Origin: a virus | Direction: 5' to 3' (one strand) | Length of the DNA stretch: 47,365 nt | IMG/VR virus record: IMGVR_UViG_3300032288_003449 | Location: 1-47,365 of that record | Shown: positions 8,044 through 15,705 of the stretch, piece by piece | Layout: the number at the start of each line of letters is the position of its first letter | Numbering within the stretch: the stretch's first letter is position 1 | The notes under the pieces: model-generated | Seen by the model: the letters and a program-made list of their open reading frames with translations, nothing else | Database searches by the model: none | What the model was told of the DNA's origin: nothing | Made by a program: the position numbers and the translations under genes

Positions 8044-8063
8044 CATAACTCATTGATAATCAA
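8044..8063 (+). repeat. Single copy of the TTGATAATCAA palindromic repeat
   Basis: CATAACTCATTGATAATCAA matches the left half and core of the palindromic units clustered at 17278-17479 and 42484-42733. It lies between the end of paralogue 3 and a terminator, 75 nt upstream of the promoter at 8139. Confidence 0.7.
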
Positions 8064-8089
8064 ACACTTACATATGTAGGTGTTTTTTT
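8062..8089 (+). terminator. Rho-independent terminator
   Basis: AACACTTACA and TGTAGGTGTT form a stem (one T-G wobble) around a TA loop, followed by a T-run. It ends the unit that includes paralogues 2 and 3 and precedes the promoter of the VWA gene. Confidence 0.75.
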
Positions 8090-8138
8090 ATGCATAAATG
8101 GTTGATTTTGAACATATTATAAAAAAGTTTAATAAATA

Positions 8139-8170
8139 TTTGGTAATTCGGGAAAAAAGTCGTATATTTA
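8139..8170 (+). promoter_or_regulatory. Bacteroidota-type promoter for the VWA gene
   Basis: TTTG at 8139-8142, 20-bp spacer, TATATTTA at 8163-8170. A leader of about 30 nt precedes the ATG at 8206. The site lies downstream of an upstream in-frame ATG (8098), which argues that 8206 is the real start. Confidence 0.7.
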
Positions 8171-8205
8171 CATATATCCCCACAAAAAAGATAAAAACAT
8201 ATATT

Positions 8206-10461
8206 ATGAGTTGGTATGAAAACTTCAAAACCGGCACCAAAGACTATTTGGTAAAAGGTAAAAATTACGCGTCATCATTTTGGTATGATGATTACGATAC
8301 ATCTTTTGACTATCTTGAACAATATGGTAGTTTTCAAAAGAAAGATTTAGATGCTTATAAAAAGACACATAATCTTTACAAATTGGCATCGGTTAGAAGA
8401 GCGGTTTCAAATTTCGTTCAAATTGTAACTAACAAATCAATACCCGTTTCATTCGCTACAAAAAGTGATAGTAAAACGGATGGTGAAAAAGTTATCCTTT
8501 CTGCAGATGTAGATGATAACTTTGACGTATCAGTTGGTTTGGCATTACACGAAGGTTCTCACATCATTCTTTCTGATTTCAAATTGTTGAAGCAGATAGC
8601 AGATTTGAGAAATGCACTTTCTCGTATCTCATCCGATATTAGATATATCAATGAGATGAATCTTTCAAATGGTAAAGTTGAAATGACAAAAGATGAAACG
8701 GATAAATATATTGAAGATTATGTTCAAAAATATATACACGCACTTTCACCTGATTTCAAAACTCAAATGAATGACATTTACTCTAACAAAGGTAAAATTG
8801 GTAGTAAAGGTTATCCAACGGATGAAGTTGTAGATATTGTACAAGGTCTTACGAATTGGATTGAAGATAGACGTATTGACCATTACATATACAATTCAGC
8901 ACCTGGTTATAGAGATTATTATGTGAGTATGTATGACCACTATTTCAACGATAAGGCTGTAACAAAAGGTGTAAAGAGTGATGAATTTACGGAAGAAACA
9001 TTTGAAAGTTATATGTTCCGTATTATCAACTTATTAAATACCGAAACCAACCTAACCAAATTGAAAGGTTTGAGAGCAATCTATCGTAAATTGGATTTGA
9101 AAAATATACATAGATTGAAAACTACAACTCAATCATTAGAACTTGCAATTGATATTGTAGATGAAATTTTACGATATGTTCCAATGCAAGAACAACCTAA
9201 AGCTGCCGGTAAAGGTGATGGTAATAACAAAGATGGTCAACCAAATGGTAAGCAAGGTGATAGTGATGTAAATGAGCCGGGTGATGAAGAAAACGAACAA
9301 ATGGGTGGAGCAAGTGGTGATGCACCTACAATGGGTGAAACTGGTAAAGATATGTTATCAAAATCAGCTGCAGAACAACTTGCTAAAAAGTTCCAAAAGC
9401 AAAAAGACTTTTTGAATGGTGATATTAAAAAGAAAAAACTTACCAATCAAGAAAATAGTAAGTTGGATGATATACAAGAATCAGGTACCGAATTGGTTCG
9501 TGTAGGTAGTGATTTGACAAATGATAGGGGTGAGAGAATTGGTAAAGGTGTTGATTGTATCGTAGTGAAAAAACTTACGAAAAAATTGATGGAATCGGAT
9601 GATTTTCCTTTTACCAATCGTAGATGGAATGATGATAGATTGAATAGTAGATATGAAGATGATGTAAAGCGTGGTATAATGTTGGGTACTCTATTGGGTA
9701 AGAAATTACAAATCAGAAATGAAAGTAGAGAAACAGTCTTTAACCGATTGAAGAAGGGTAAAATTGATGGTAGATTGGTTGCAACATTGGGTTACGATAA
9801 CGAAAACGTATTCTATACAAAAGATGTTGACCAATTCAAAAAAGCTAACTTACACATCTCAATTGACTATTCTGGATCAATGAGTGGTAGTAAGATTAAG
9901 AAAGCAATCACATCGACTGTAGCTATTATCAAAGCTTGTCAAATGGCTCGTAACATCAATACGCAGGTATCCATTCGTTCAACCGATACGGGTGGTAGAG
10001 GTTTACCTTATATTGCATTGGTTCACGATAGTCGTAGAGATTCATTTAGACAATTTTGTGATTATATGAGTAAATTGGATGTAACAAATACTACACCCGA
10101 AGGTTTGTGTTTTGAAGCAATTATGAAACAACTTATCCCTACAACAAATGATACGGATAGTTATTTCTTAAATTTCTCAGATGGACAACCAACATATAGT
10201 ATCAATAGTGGTGGTGATGATATACATTATAGTGGAAGAAATGCTGCAGAGCATACCTACCGACAAGTGAAAAAAATGATGGGTAATGGTATCAATATCT
10301 TATCATACTTTATCACCGATTATGGTGGAAGTAACTTTGAACATTCTACCGATTGGGAGATTTTCAAAAAGAGTTATGGTAATGATGCCAAATATGTAAA
10401 TGTTGAGAATATGTTTGAAGTTGCTAAAACAATGAATGAGATGTTCTTAAAAAAATCATAA
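8206..10461 (+). CDS. VWA-domain protein with an HEGSH metallopeptidase-like motif
   Basis: A 751-residue protein. Residues 1-110 are aromatic and charged. LHEGSHIILSD (HEGSH at 115-119) looks like a zinc-binding HExxH site. A Gly/Asp/Asn-rich acidic linker spans about 325-390. The C-terminal third is a von Willebrand factor A domain with the MIDAS motif DYSGS (554-558), a TxT-like segment NTTPEG and SDGQP. This resembles CobT-like VWA partners of MoxR/CobS ATPases, and the next gene encodes just such an ATPase, so the two probably form a metal-dependent chaperone or remodelling complex. Their target in a phage infection is unknown. Confidence 0.8.
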   Translation: MSWYENFKTGTKDYLVKGKNYASSFWYDDYDTSFDYLEQYGSFQKKDLDAYKKTHNLYKLASVRRAVSNFVQIVTNKSIPVSFATKSDSKTDGEKVILSADVDDNFDVSVGLALHEGSHIILSDFKLLKQIADLRNALSRISSDIRYINEMNLSNGKVEMTKDETDKYIEDYVQKYIHALSPDFKTQMNDIYSNKGKIGSKGYPTDEVVDIVQGLTNWIEDRRIDHYIYNSAPGYRDYYVSMYDHYFNDKAVTKGVKSDEFTEETFESYMFRIINLLNTETNLTKLKGLRAIYRKLDLKNIHRLKTTTQSLELAIDIVDEILRYVPMQEQPKAAGKGDGNNKDGQPNGKQGDSDVNEPGDEENEQMGGASGDAPTMGETGKDMLSKSAAEQLAKKFQKQKDFLNGDIKKKKLTNQENSKLDDIQESGTELVRVGSDLTNDRGERIGKGVDCIVVKKLTKKLMESDDFPFTNRRWNDDRLNSRYEDDVKRGIMLGTLLGKKLQIRNESRETVFNRLKKGKIDGRLVATLGYDNENVFYTKDVDQFKKANLHISIDYSGSMSGSKIKKAITSTVAIIKACQMARNINTQVSIRSTDTGGRGLPYIALVHDSRRDSFRQFCDYMSKLDVTNTTPEGLCFEAIMKQLIPTTNDTDSYFLNFSDGQPTYSINSGGDDIHYSGRNAAEHTYRQVKKMMGNGINILSYFITDYGGSNFEHSTDWEIFKKSYGNDAKYVNVENMFEVAKTMNEMFLKKS

Positions 10462-10465
10462 AAAT

Positions 10466-10494
10466 AAACCCCACAATGTAGTGGGGTTTTTTAT
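10466..10494 (+). terminator. Rho-independent terminator between VWA and MoxR genes
   Basis: AACCCCAC (10467-10474) pairs perfectly with GTGGGGTT (10481-10488) across a 6-nt loop, followed by T-rich sequence. It may attenuate rather than separate the two partner genes, since no convincing promoter is visible before the ATPase. Confidence 0.85.
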
Positions 10495-10534
10495 TAGAGT
10501 GTAATTAATTTAAACAAATATAAAACAATAGGTT

Positions 10535-11773
10535 ATGAGTAGAACTACTACTACGAAAAAGACAGTGGATGCCAACGTTGGCTTCACAAATGAGTGTTAC
10601 AAATCTATCCAAGTTGGTAGAGCATTCGCATTGATGAATACAACAGGTGATGTTGTAACAAAGATAGCCGGAATAAGTAAGGCTAAAATAAAACAAGCAC
10701 ATAGTGAAGGAAAAGCACTACGTGGTTATGTAGGTAAGAATGGTAATTTGACCTACAAAATGGTTGAGATGGATGAGTTTAAAAAATTAGCTAACACAAT
10801 CAATGATGAAGCGTGTGATAGTGTAAGTGAAGCATTTGAAACACATGATGCATTGAAACAATTTATCCATGAGAAAGGTGGTGAATTGAAACCAGAAGGT
10901 TTATTCATTGAATCGTTGAAGTGGAAATACTTATTACGTTCAGCAGTTCGTGGTAAGAACATTATGATGACAGGTCCTACTGGTTGTGGTAAGACATTGG
11001 CAGCACAATCATTGGTTCGTTCATTGAAACGTCCTGATTTCTATTTTAACTTAGGTGCTACACAAGACCCGAGAGCAACACTTATCGGTAATACACACTT
11101 TAACAAAGAGAGTGGTACATTCTTTAGTGAGTCTGCTTTCGTTAAAGCTATTAAGACACCAAACGCAATTATCTTATTGGATGAGATTTCTCGTTCTCAC
11201 CCAGAAGCTTGGAATATCTTAATGACTGTGTTGGATAGTGGACAAAGATACTTACGTTTGGATGAGGCTGAAGGTTCACCAATCGTAAAAGTTGCAAATG
11301 GTGTGACGTTTATCGCCACGGCCAATATAGGAAATGAATACACGTCTACCCGTATTATGGATAGAGCTATTATGGACCGTTTCGTTCAAATCGAAATGGA
11401 CTTGTTAGATAAACAAAGTGAACTTGCTTTATTGAAGTTTAAGTTCCCTGAAGCAGATGAGTATTCATTGAATGCATTGGCAGAGATTGCCGATACAACT
11501 CGTCAATTGATTAAAACTGATATGAGTAAAGTATCTACAATCGTATCAACCCGTGTGAATGTAGAAGCGGCTGGTTTGATTTATGATGGTTTCTCATTGA
11601 TGGAAGCAGCAGAGATTGCAATCTTACCCTATTTCAGTAATGATGGTGGATTGGATAGTGAGAGAGTATTCGTAAAACAATTGATTCAAAAGTATGTAAA
11701 GACTAATGAAAGTGAATTGTTCAACGAAGTGAAAGATGAACAACCTGCTGATGAAGAAACGATAGTTTGGTAG
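10535..11773 (+). CDS. MoxR/CobS-type AAA+ ATPase
   Basis: A 412-residue protein with an N-terminal extension (1-125) and a AAA+ core: Walker A GPTGCGKT (147-154), Walker B IILLDEISRS (212-221), sensor 1 FIATANIG (259-266) and arginines in RIMDRAIMDRF (273-283). The core pattern fits the MoxR/CobS group, which couples ATP hydrolysis to metal insertion or protein remodelling with a VWA partner, here the gene immediately upstream. It is bounded by terminators on both sides. The physiological target is unknown. Confidence 0.88.
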   Translation: MSRTTTTKKTVDANVGFTNECYKSIQVGRAFALMNTTGDVVTKIAGISKAKIKQAHSEGKALRGYVGKNGNLTYKMVEMDEFKKLANTINDEACDSVSEAFETHDALKQFIHEKGGELKPEGLFIESLKWKYLLRSAVRGKNIMMTGPTGCGKTLAAQSLVRSLKRPDFYFNLGATQDPRATLIGNTHFNKESGTFFSESAFVKAIKTPNAIILLDEISRSHPEAWNILMTVLDSGQRYLRLDEAEGSPIVKVANGVTFIATANIGNEYTSTRIMDRAIMDRFVQIEMDLLDKQSELALLKFKFPEADEYSLNALAEIADTTRQLIKTDMSKVSTIVSTRVNVEAAGLIYDGFSLMEAAEIAILPYFSNDGGLDSERVFVKQLIQKYVKTNESELFNEVKDEQPADEETIVW

Positions 11774-11788
11774 TAGTTTCATAACAAC

Positions 11789-11820
11789 GGGGAGTGTGAG
11801 TAGCACTCCCCAATTTTTTT
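11789..11820 (+). terminator. Rho-independent terminator after the MoxR gene
   Basis: GGGGAGTG and CACTCCCC form an 8-bp GC-rich stem with a 7-nt loop, followed by AATTTTTTT. Confidence 0.92.
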
Positions 11821-11842
11821 ATTAAAGATTAAAACAAAGTAT

Positions 11843-12481
11843 ATGCCAAATTGGTGTAATAACACATTAATCGTTGAAGGAGACTTGGACGCATTAAAAG
11901 ATTTTAAAAAAAGAGTATTAGTTGTAAACGAACATAATACTATTAATTTTAGTATGGAAGGTTTGATGCCAACTCCACCTGAATTATTGGAACAAACATC
12001 ACCTGTAATGTGGAGAGGTGATGAAAATGATACGGATGGTAAGTTGGAATTTGAAAATCATATTAAACAACTTGAAGAAAAATACGGATATACTGATTGG
12101 TATAATTGGAGAGTAGATAATTGGGGAACAAAATGGGATTGTGCGGATAGTCATGTCGATGAAATGGATGGTGAAGGGTTATGTGTTTATTATAATACAG
12201 CATGGGGACCTAATACGCAATTCATAAAATTTGCAGCTAGTGTTTATCCATCCTTACAATTTAAATTATCATTTGAAGAACCTGGTATGGCATTTTGTGG
12301 GGTATATGAAGTGAAAGGTGATGATGAAGATTACCAAGATGGTGATTTGGAATGGAAAGATGAAGAAACGGATAGATTGGTTACATACGATAGTGAATTA
12401 GAAAGATATAGATATGTAGATACCAACGAAGTGATAGATGATGAAGATTTCTATCCAATGGAACATAATCCTTTTAATTAA
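11843..12481 (+). CDS. Api92/YubB ferredoxin-like domain protein
   Basis: A 212-residue protein starting MPNWCNNTLIVEGD, the hallmark of the Api92/YubB ferredoxin-like family found in phages and plasmids. Further family features are MPTPPELL (about 49-56), a W-rich middle (WYNWRVDNWGTKWD), a TAWGPNTQF segment, and a late FxEPGMAFCG. The C-terminus is acidic. Function is unknown. Confidence 0.8.
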   Translation: MPNWCNNTLIVEGDLDALKDFKKRVLVVNEHNTINFSMEGLMPTPPELLEQTSPVMWRGDENDTDGKLEFENHIKQLEEKYGYTDWYNWRVDNWGTKWDCADSHVDEMDGEGLCVYYNTAWGPNTQFIKFAASVYPSLQFKLSFEEPGMAFCGVYEVKGDDEDYQDGDLEWKDEETDRLVTYDSELERYRYVDTNEVIDDEDFYPMEHNPFN

Positions 12482-12494
12482 AAAATAAAATAAA

Positions 12495-12737
12495 ATGAAG
12501 TTATTAAAAAAGTATCAAACACAAATCATTAATATTATTACAATATTTCTGATTTTAGAATTTGTAATTTATCCAGGTCTTACAACTGCCAATACATTCT
12601 TAAACATAATGTCCGGTATCGGATTATTGTTGTTATTAGTTTGGGGTGGATTGGCATTGTATCAATATGTAACATCTGATAAAGAAGTGAAAGAAGTTTC
12701 CAAACCTAAAACAAAACGTAAACCTAAAACAAAGTAA
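12495..12737 (+). CDS. Small two-helix membrane protein
   Basis: An 80-residue protein with two transmembrane helices (about residues 10-27 and 36-58) and a strongly basic tail with a repeated KPKTKRKPKTK motif. It joins the SPFH gene through a TAATATG junction (1-nt gap), so it may be a membrane partner of that protein. No family recognised. Confidence 0.6.
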   Translation: MKLLKKYQTQIINIITIFLILEFVIYPGLTTANTFLNIMSGIGLLLLLVWGGLALYQYVTSDKEVKEVSKPKTKRKPKTK

Positions 12738-12738
12738 T

Positions 12739-13662
12739 ATGGCATACGATAATTTAGATGCATGGCAAAGGCGCCAATTAGAAATTGAAGAACAAGAAAG
12801 ACAAGAACAATTAGAAAGACAATTAAAACAAAAACAAATGGTAAAAGGTATTGTGGTAAGTGTAGTAGGTTTTATCCTATTAGTATTTTTATTTATGTCA
12901 TGTGAGAGAATTGATGCAGGACATGTGGGTGTTAAAGTGAATCAGTATGGTGATAACAAAGGTGTAGATGATGTAGTAGCAGTTACCGGTATGGTATTCT
13001 ACAATCCACTTACAACGAGAGTATATGAGTTCCCAACATTTATTCAACATAAAGAATATAAAGGTGATAATTCATTTATTGTAAATAGTAAGGATGGTTC
13101 GGAATTTGCAGTATCACCAATTATGAATTACTCAGTTCAAAGGGAAAAAGTTCCTGCAATATTTAGTAAGTATCGTAGACCATTGGAAGATATTGAGGAA
13201 GGATTCTTAAAGACAGCAGTGTACGATGCATTCAGATTGGCAACCAACAAATATACGGCTGATGAATTGATTAGTAATAGAGCAGTATTTGAAGTTGAGG
13301 TTCGTAGATTATTAGATGCACAATTGTTAAAGGAGGGATTCGTTATCAATCAGTTCACATCTAACCTGATTTATCCTGAAACGTTTAAGAAATCAATTGA
13401 AGCTAAGAACAACGCAGTTCAGGCAGCATTGAGAGCAGAGAATGAAGTTAAGACAGCAGAAGCACAGGCAAAGATTAAAGTAGCAACAGCAGAAGGTAAT
13501 GCACAGGCGATGTTGACATCTGCTAAAGCGGAAGCTGAAGCAAATAGAATGAAGCAACAAACCCTTACTCCATTGTTGTTACAATTAGAATACATTAACA
13601 AATGGGATGGTAAGTTACCAGTTTATGGACAAGTACCACAAATGTTTAAGAATATTCAATAA
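12739..13662 (+). CDS. SPFH/Band 7 (prohibitin-like) membrane protein
   Basis: A 307-residue protein: charged N-terminal helix rich in Q, E and R (10-33), transmembrane helix (about 35-53), then an SPFH domain (RIDAGHVGVKVNQYG, KDGSEFAVSPIMNYSV) and a C-terminal coiled coil rich in A, E and K with repeated 'AxAEA' stretches (about 225-275). Such proteins form large ring or cage assemblies at the inner membrane. Phage copies may alter the host membrane or protect proteins; that is inference. A second SPFH gene lies at 34968. A tRNA-like minihelix begins at its stop codon. Confidence 0.85.
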   Translation: MAYDNLDAWQRRQLEIEEQERQEQLERQLKQKQMVKGIVVSVVGFILLVFLFMSCERIDAGHVGVKVNQYGDNKGVDDVVAVTGMVFYNPLTTRVYEFPTFIQHKEYKGDNSFIVNSKDGSEFAVSPIMNYSVQREKVPAIFSKYRRPLEDIEEGFLKTAVYDAFRLATNKYTADELISNRAVFEVEVRRLLDAQLLKEGFVINQFTSNLIYPETFKKSIEAKNNAVQAALRAENEVKTAEAQAKIKVATAEGNAQAMLTSAKAEAEANRMKQQTLTPLLLQLEYINKWDGKLPVYGQVPQMFKNIQ

Positions 13663-13704
13663 GATAATTTGGAATTTACAGGGGTTCGATTCCCCTGTTA
13701 TTTT
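13662..13704 (+). ncRNA. tRNA-like minihelix (acceptor stem plus T-arm only)
   Basis: AGATAAT (13662-13668) pairs with GTTATTT (13697-13703) with two wobbles, flanking an excellent T-arm AGGGG-TTCGATT-CCCCT (13680-13696). Only 11 nt (TTGGAATTTAC) replace the D and anticodon arms. The first base is the last base of the SPFH stop codon, as with tRNA-Ser. It could be a tRNA with its body deleted, an RNase P/Z processing signal, or a tRNA-end-derived recombination site. Confidence 0.55.
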
Positions 13705-13724
13705 CTCATTAAAAAATATAATCT

Positions 13725-14066
13725 ATGTTAAAGATACAAAATATACACAGGATAATAGGAATGATTGCAAATAATAGAAGTATTATAGCAGCAGGTGATT
13801 ATGATGATAGTTTAACAAAAAGCACTGATAGATATTTTGTATTTAAAATTTCAGAACAATATGATGCAAAAAAATACAACAAACATCACGATATAGTATT
13901 AACTAAAGAAGTAGATGAAACGGGCAATTACTATATGTTTAATATGGGATTGGAAAGAGTAACTGGAATTCATATATCAAAAGATGAACTAAAAGATGCA
14001 GCCGATTTTGCAGGGTATATCAAAAAAGTATTAGTGAAAACAGAACATTTTTATCAAACTAATTAA
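13725..14066 (+). CDS. Small paralogous protein, 'TIxN' family member 1
   Basis: A 113-residue protein, first of five tandem genes (13725-15290) with related starts (M-L/K-x-I-x-N), about 90-113 residues each, and a late segment with a hydrophobic residue, K/S and D/E before a terminal amphipathic helix. Here MLKIQNIHRIIGM and ISKDELKDAADFAGYIKKVL. A central beta-rich part (YFVFKISEQYD, YYMFNMGLER) suggests an alpha/beta fold. No known family recognised. Confidence 0.65.
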   Translation: MLKIQNIHRIIGMIANNRSIIAAGDYDDSLTKSTDRYFVFKISEQYDAKKYNKHHDIVLTKEVDETGNYYMFNMGLERVTGIHISKDELKDAADFAGYIKKVLVKTEHFYQTN

Positions 14067-14067
14067 T

Positions 14068-14376
14068 ATGAAACTAACAATAAAGAATGTAGGTAATGTA
14101 GGATTTGTTCATGGACACAAAGTGAATGTGCAAGAAGTTGCAGAATCTTTGTATGATACATATAATTTTAAATTCGAACACTACGATTACTTTGGTAAAT
14201 TTGAATACAATTTACATAGAAAAATAAAAGTAGAAGATAGATGGGTAGGAACACTTAAACATCCAAACGGAAGTTATAGATTGGATTGTTATGAGATGGA
14301 TATTTTAGACAAACAAAGTTTCTTAGATTTCCTTTCAATTGCAGTACATGATTGGGATATACAATACAATAAATAA
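14068..14376 (+). CDS. Small paralogous protein, 'TIxN' family member 2
   Basis: A 102-residue protein starting MKLTIKNVGNVGF and ending LDKQSFLDFLSIAVHDWDIQYNK. The start motif and terminal helix match its neighbours. Joined to member 1 by a TAATATG junction. Function unknown. Confidence 0.65.
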   Translation: MKLTIKNVGNVGFVHGHKVNVQEVAESLYDTYNFKFEHYDYFGKFEYNLHRKIKVEDRWVGTLKHPNGSYRLDCYEMDILDKQSFLDFLSIAVHDWDIQYNK

Positions 14377-14379
14377 AAT

Positions 14380-14649
14380 ATGCTAACAATTAAAAATGTC
14401 CAACAAATAATCGGACAAAAATATAACGAAGTGTTTAATATTATTGGAGTGAAAGAACACAAATTTCATTATGAATTTACATTAGGATATGATGCTACTA
14501 TAAAACCGGCAGTAGAAACGATAATTCTACATAGAAAACAAACCGAAAATGGATTTTACATAATGGAATACAATAGTAAAACCCTTTGGTTATCAAAAAG
14601 TGAATTTGACACAATTGATAAAATTATAATTTGTATGCAAACAATATAA
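14380..14649 (+). CDS. Small paralogous protein, 'TIxN' family member 3
   Basis: An 89-residue protein starting MLTIKNVQQIIGQKYN, with a strand-rich middle (HKFHYEFTLGYD, FYIMEYNSKTLWL) and a terminal SKSEFDTIDKIIICMQ. The start is nearly identical to member 2 and member 5. Function unknown. Confidence 0.65.
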   Translation: MLTIKNVQQIIGQKYNEVFNIIGVKEHKFHYEFTLGYDATIKPAVETIILHRKQTENGFYIMEYNSKTLWLSKSEFDTIDKIIICMQTI

Positions 14650-14653
14650 GAAT

Positions 14654-14962
14654 ATGATAACAATAAGAAACCTACATAAAATAGTAAATAAAACATTGGG
14701 TAAGAAAAACTTTTATGTTGCAAGAGTTGAGGAGGATTTTGATGCTACTCAAATGATTATTGAACACAAATATAGATTTGAATTATCTAATAGAAAATAC
14801 GCAATAACAGTTACATTGGAACGAGAACCCGCTCAATATAATGCATTAGGAACATATTTTACATTACATAGTAGTACGGGACATAAATTGTATATAACAG
14901 GAAAAGAAATTAGCAACATAGACATATTCATTGACAAACTAAGATTTGTTGCATTAGGATAA
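14654..14962 (+). CDS. Small paralogous protein, 'TIxN' family member 4
   Basis: A 102-residue protein starting MITIRNLHKIVNKTLG, with strands KYRFELSNRKYAITVTLE and a late LYITGKEISNIDIFIDKLRF matching the terminal segment of its neighbours. Function unknown. Confidence 0.65.
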   Translation: MITIRNLHKIVNKTLGKKNFYVARVEEDFDATQMIIEHKYRFELSNRKYAITVTLEREPAQYNALGTYFTLHSSTGHKLYITGKEISNIDIFIDKLRFVALG

Positions 14963-14993
14963 GATTATAATTTTCATACAAACAATATAAAAT

Positions 14994-15290
14994 ATGCTAA
15001 CAATACTAAACATAGAAAAAGTTAAAAGTAAAGAGTTTAGTTCGCAGGGATGTGAATGGATATTATATGGAGTAGATGTGAACATTGGAGAATACACATT
15101 TTGTTTTATTCCAATGGAAGCTGGTAGGTATGATGTTCAAAAATCTATTTTTGTAAAATTAAATAGATGGTTAAATGTAACAGGAAAATACTTAGTAGAA
15201 TCTCATAAAGGGATGTGTTATTTGGATAGTACCAAATTACAAACATGGCAAATATTTGTTTTCGAAATTTCAGATAAAAAAATAATATGA
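14994..15290 (+). CDS. Small paralogous protein, 'TIxN' family member 5
   Basis: A 98-residue protein starting MLTILNIEKVKSKEF, with CYLDSTKLQTWQIFVFEI near the end in place of the K/S-D/E segment. Its TGA stop overlaps the next ATG (ATGA). Most divergent of the five. Function unknown. Confidence 0.6.
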   Translation: MLTILNIEKVKSKEFSSQGCEWILYGVDVNIGEYTFCFIPMEAGRYDVQKSIFVKLNRWLNVTGKYLVESHKGMCYLDSTKLQTWQIFVFEISDKKII

Positions 15291-15415
15291 CAAAATTAGT
15301 AGATATCATCTTAAACATTTTCGACCCACTGAGTTTAGATGAATTAAGAATGGAAAGAAGGTGGAAAGCAAGATTGCAAAAAATACAAAACAAAATGAAT
15401 GAAAGTAGGAGTTAG
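15287..15415 (+). CDS. Small basic protein
   Basis: A 42-residue protein: hydrophobic start (TKLVDIILNIF), then a basic helix (ELRMERRWKARLQKIQNKM). It overlaps the previous gene by 4 nt and the next by 17 nt in another frame. No family recognised; it could be a membrane-surface or nucleic-acid-binding peptide. Confidence 0.45.
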   Translation: MTKLVDIILNIFDPLSLDELRMERRWKARLQKIQNKMNESRS

Positions 15416-15656
15416 TTTATTAAGTTCGGAGAGATTACTCATAGGACTACAAATTAAGAAAACAATTGAGCCAACACCAAATGAAAAGGAATTAGGATTT
15501 CAACCAATAGTTATTATTACAATTGGATTTGTATTTGGATATGTTGATTTAATATTCAACAATGGAAAGATGATATCTATGAAAGATGCTATTGATGAAT
15601 TTGATTTTCAATCCATCAATAGTATGTTTGAAGAACCAAACGAAGAAAAACCATAA
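15399..15656 (+). CDS. Hypothetical small protein
   Basis: An 85-residue protein with a hydrophobic stretch (about residues 36-53, QPIVIITIGFVFGYVDLI) and an acidic tail (FEEPNEEKP). It starts within the end of the preceding gene. No family recognised. Confidence 0.5.
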   Translation: MKVGVSLLSSERLLIGLQIKKTIEPTPNEKELGFQPIVIITIGFVFGYVDLIFNNGKMISMKDAIDEFDFQSINSMFEEPNEEKP

Positions 15657-15662
15657 AGATTC

Positions 15663-15694
15663 TTTGGTAAAGTGAAAAAATAATTGTAAATTTA
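15663..15694 (+). promoter_or_regulatory. Bacteroidota-type promoter for the DUF262/HNH gene
   Basis: TTTG at 15663-15666, 20-bp spacer, TAAATTTA at 15687-15694. The -7 box is one base from the other copies. The ATG follows 11 nt later. Confidence 0.6.
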
Positions 15695-15705
15695 AAAAAA
15701 ATAAT

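Noticed and set aside
8098-8205. Upstream ATG for the VWA protein
   Set aside because: It lies before the promoter at 8139, and the extra 36 residues look like translated promoter and leader sequence.
9237-9446. Open frames on the minus strand, such as those opposite the VWA, MoxR and DNA ligase genes
   Set aside because: They are low-complexity mirror images of strong + strand genes, rich in S, F, L and I, with no family motif. All supported genes are on the + strand.
13662-13704. Complete tRNA
   Set aside because: There is no room for D and anticodon arms between the acceptor strand and T-arm.
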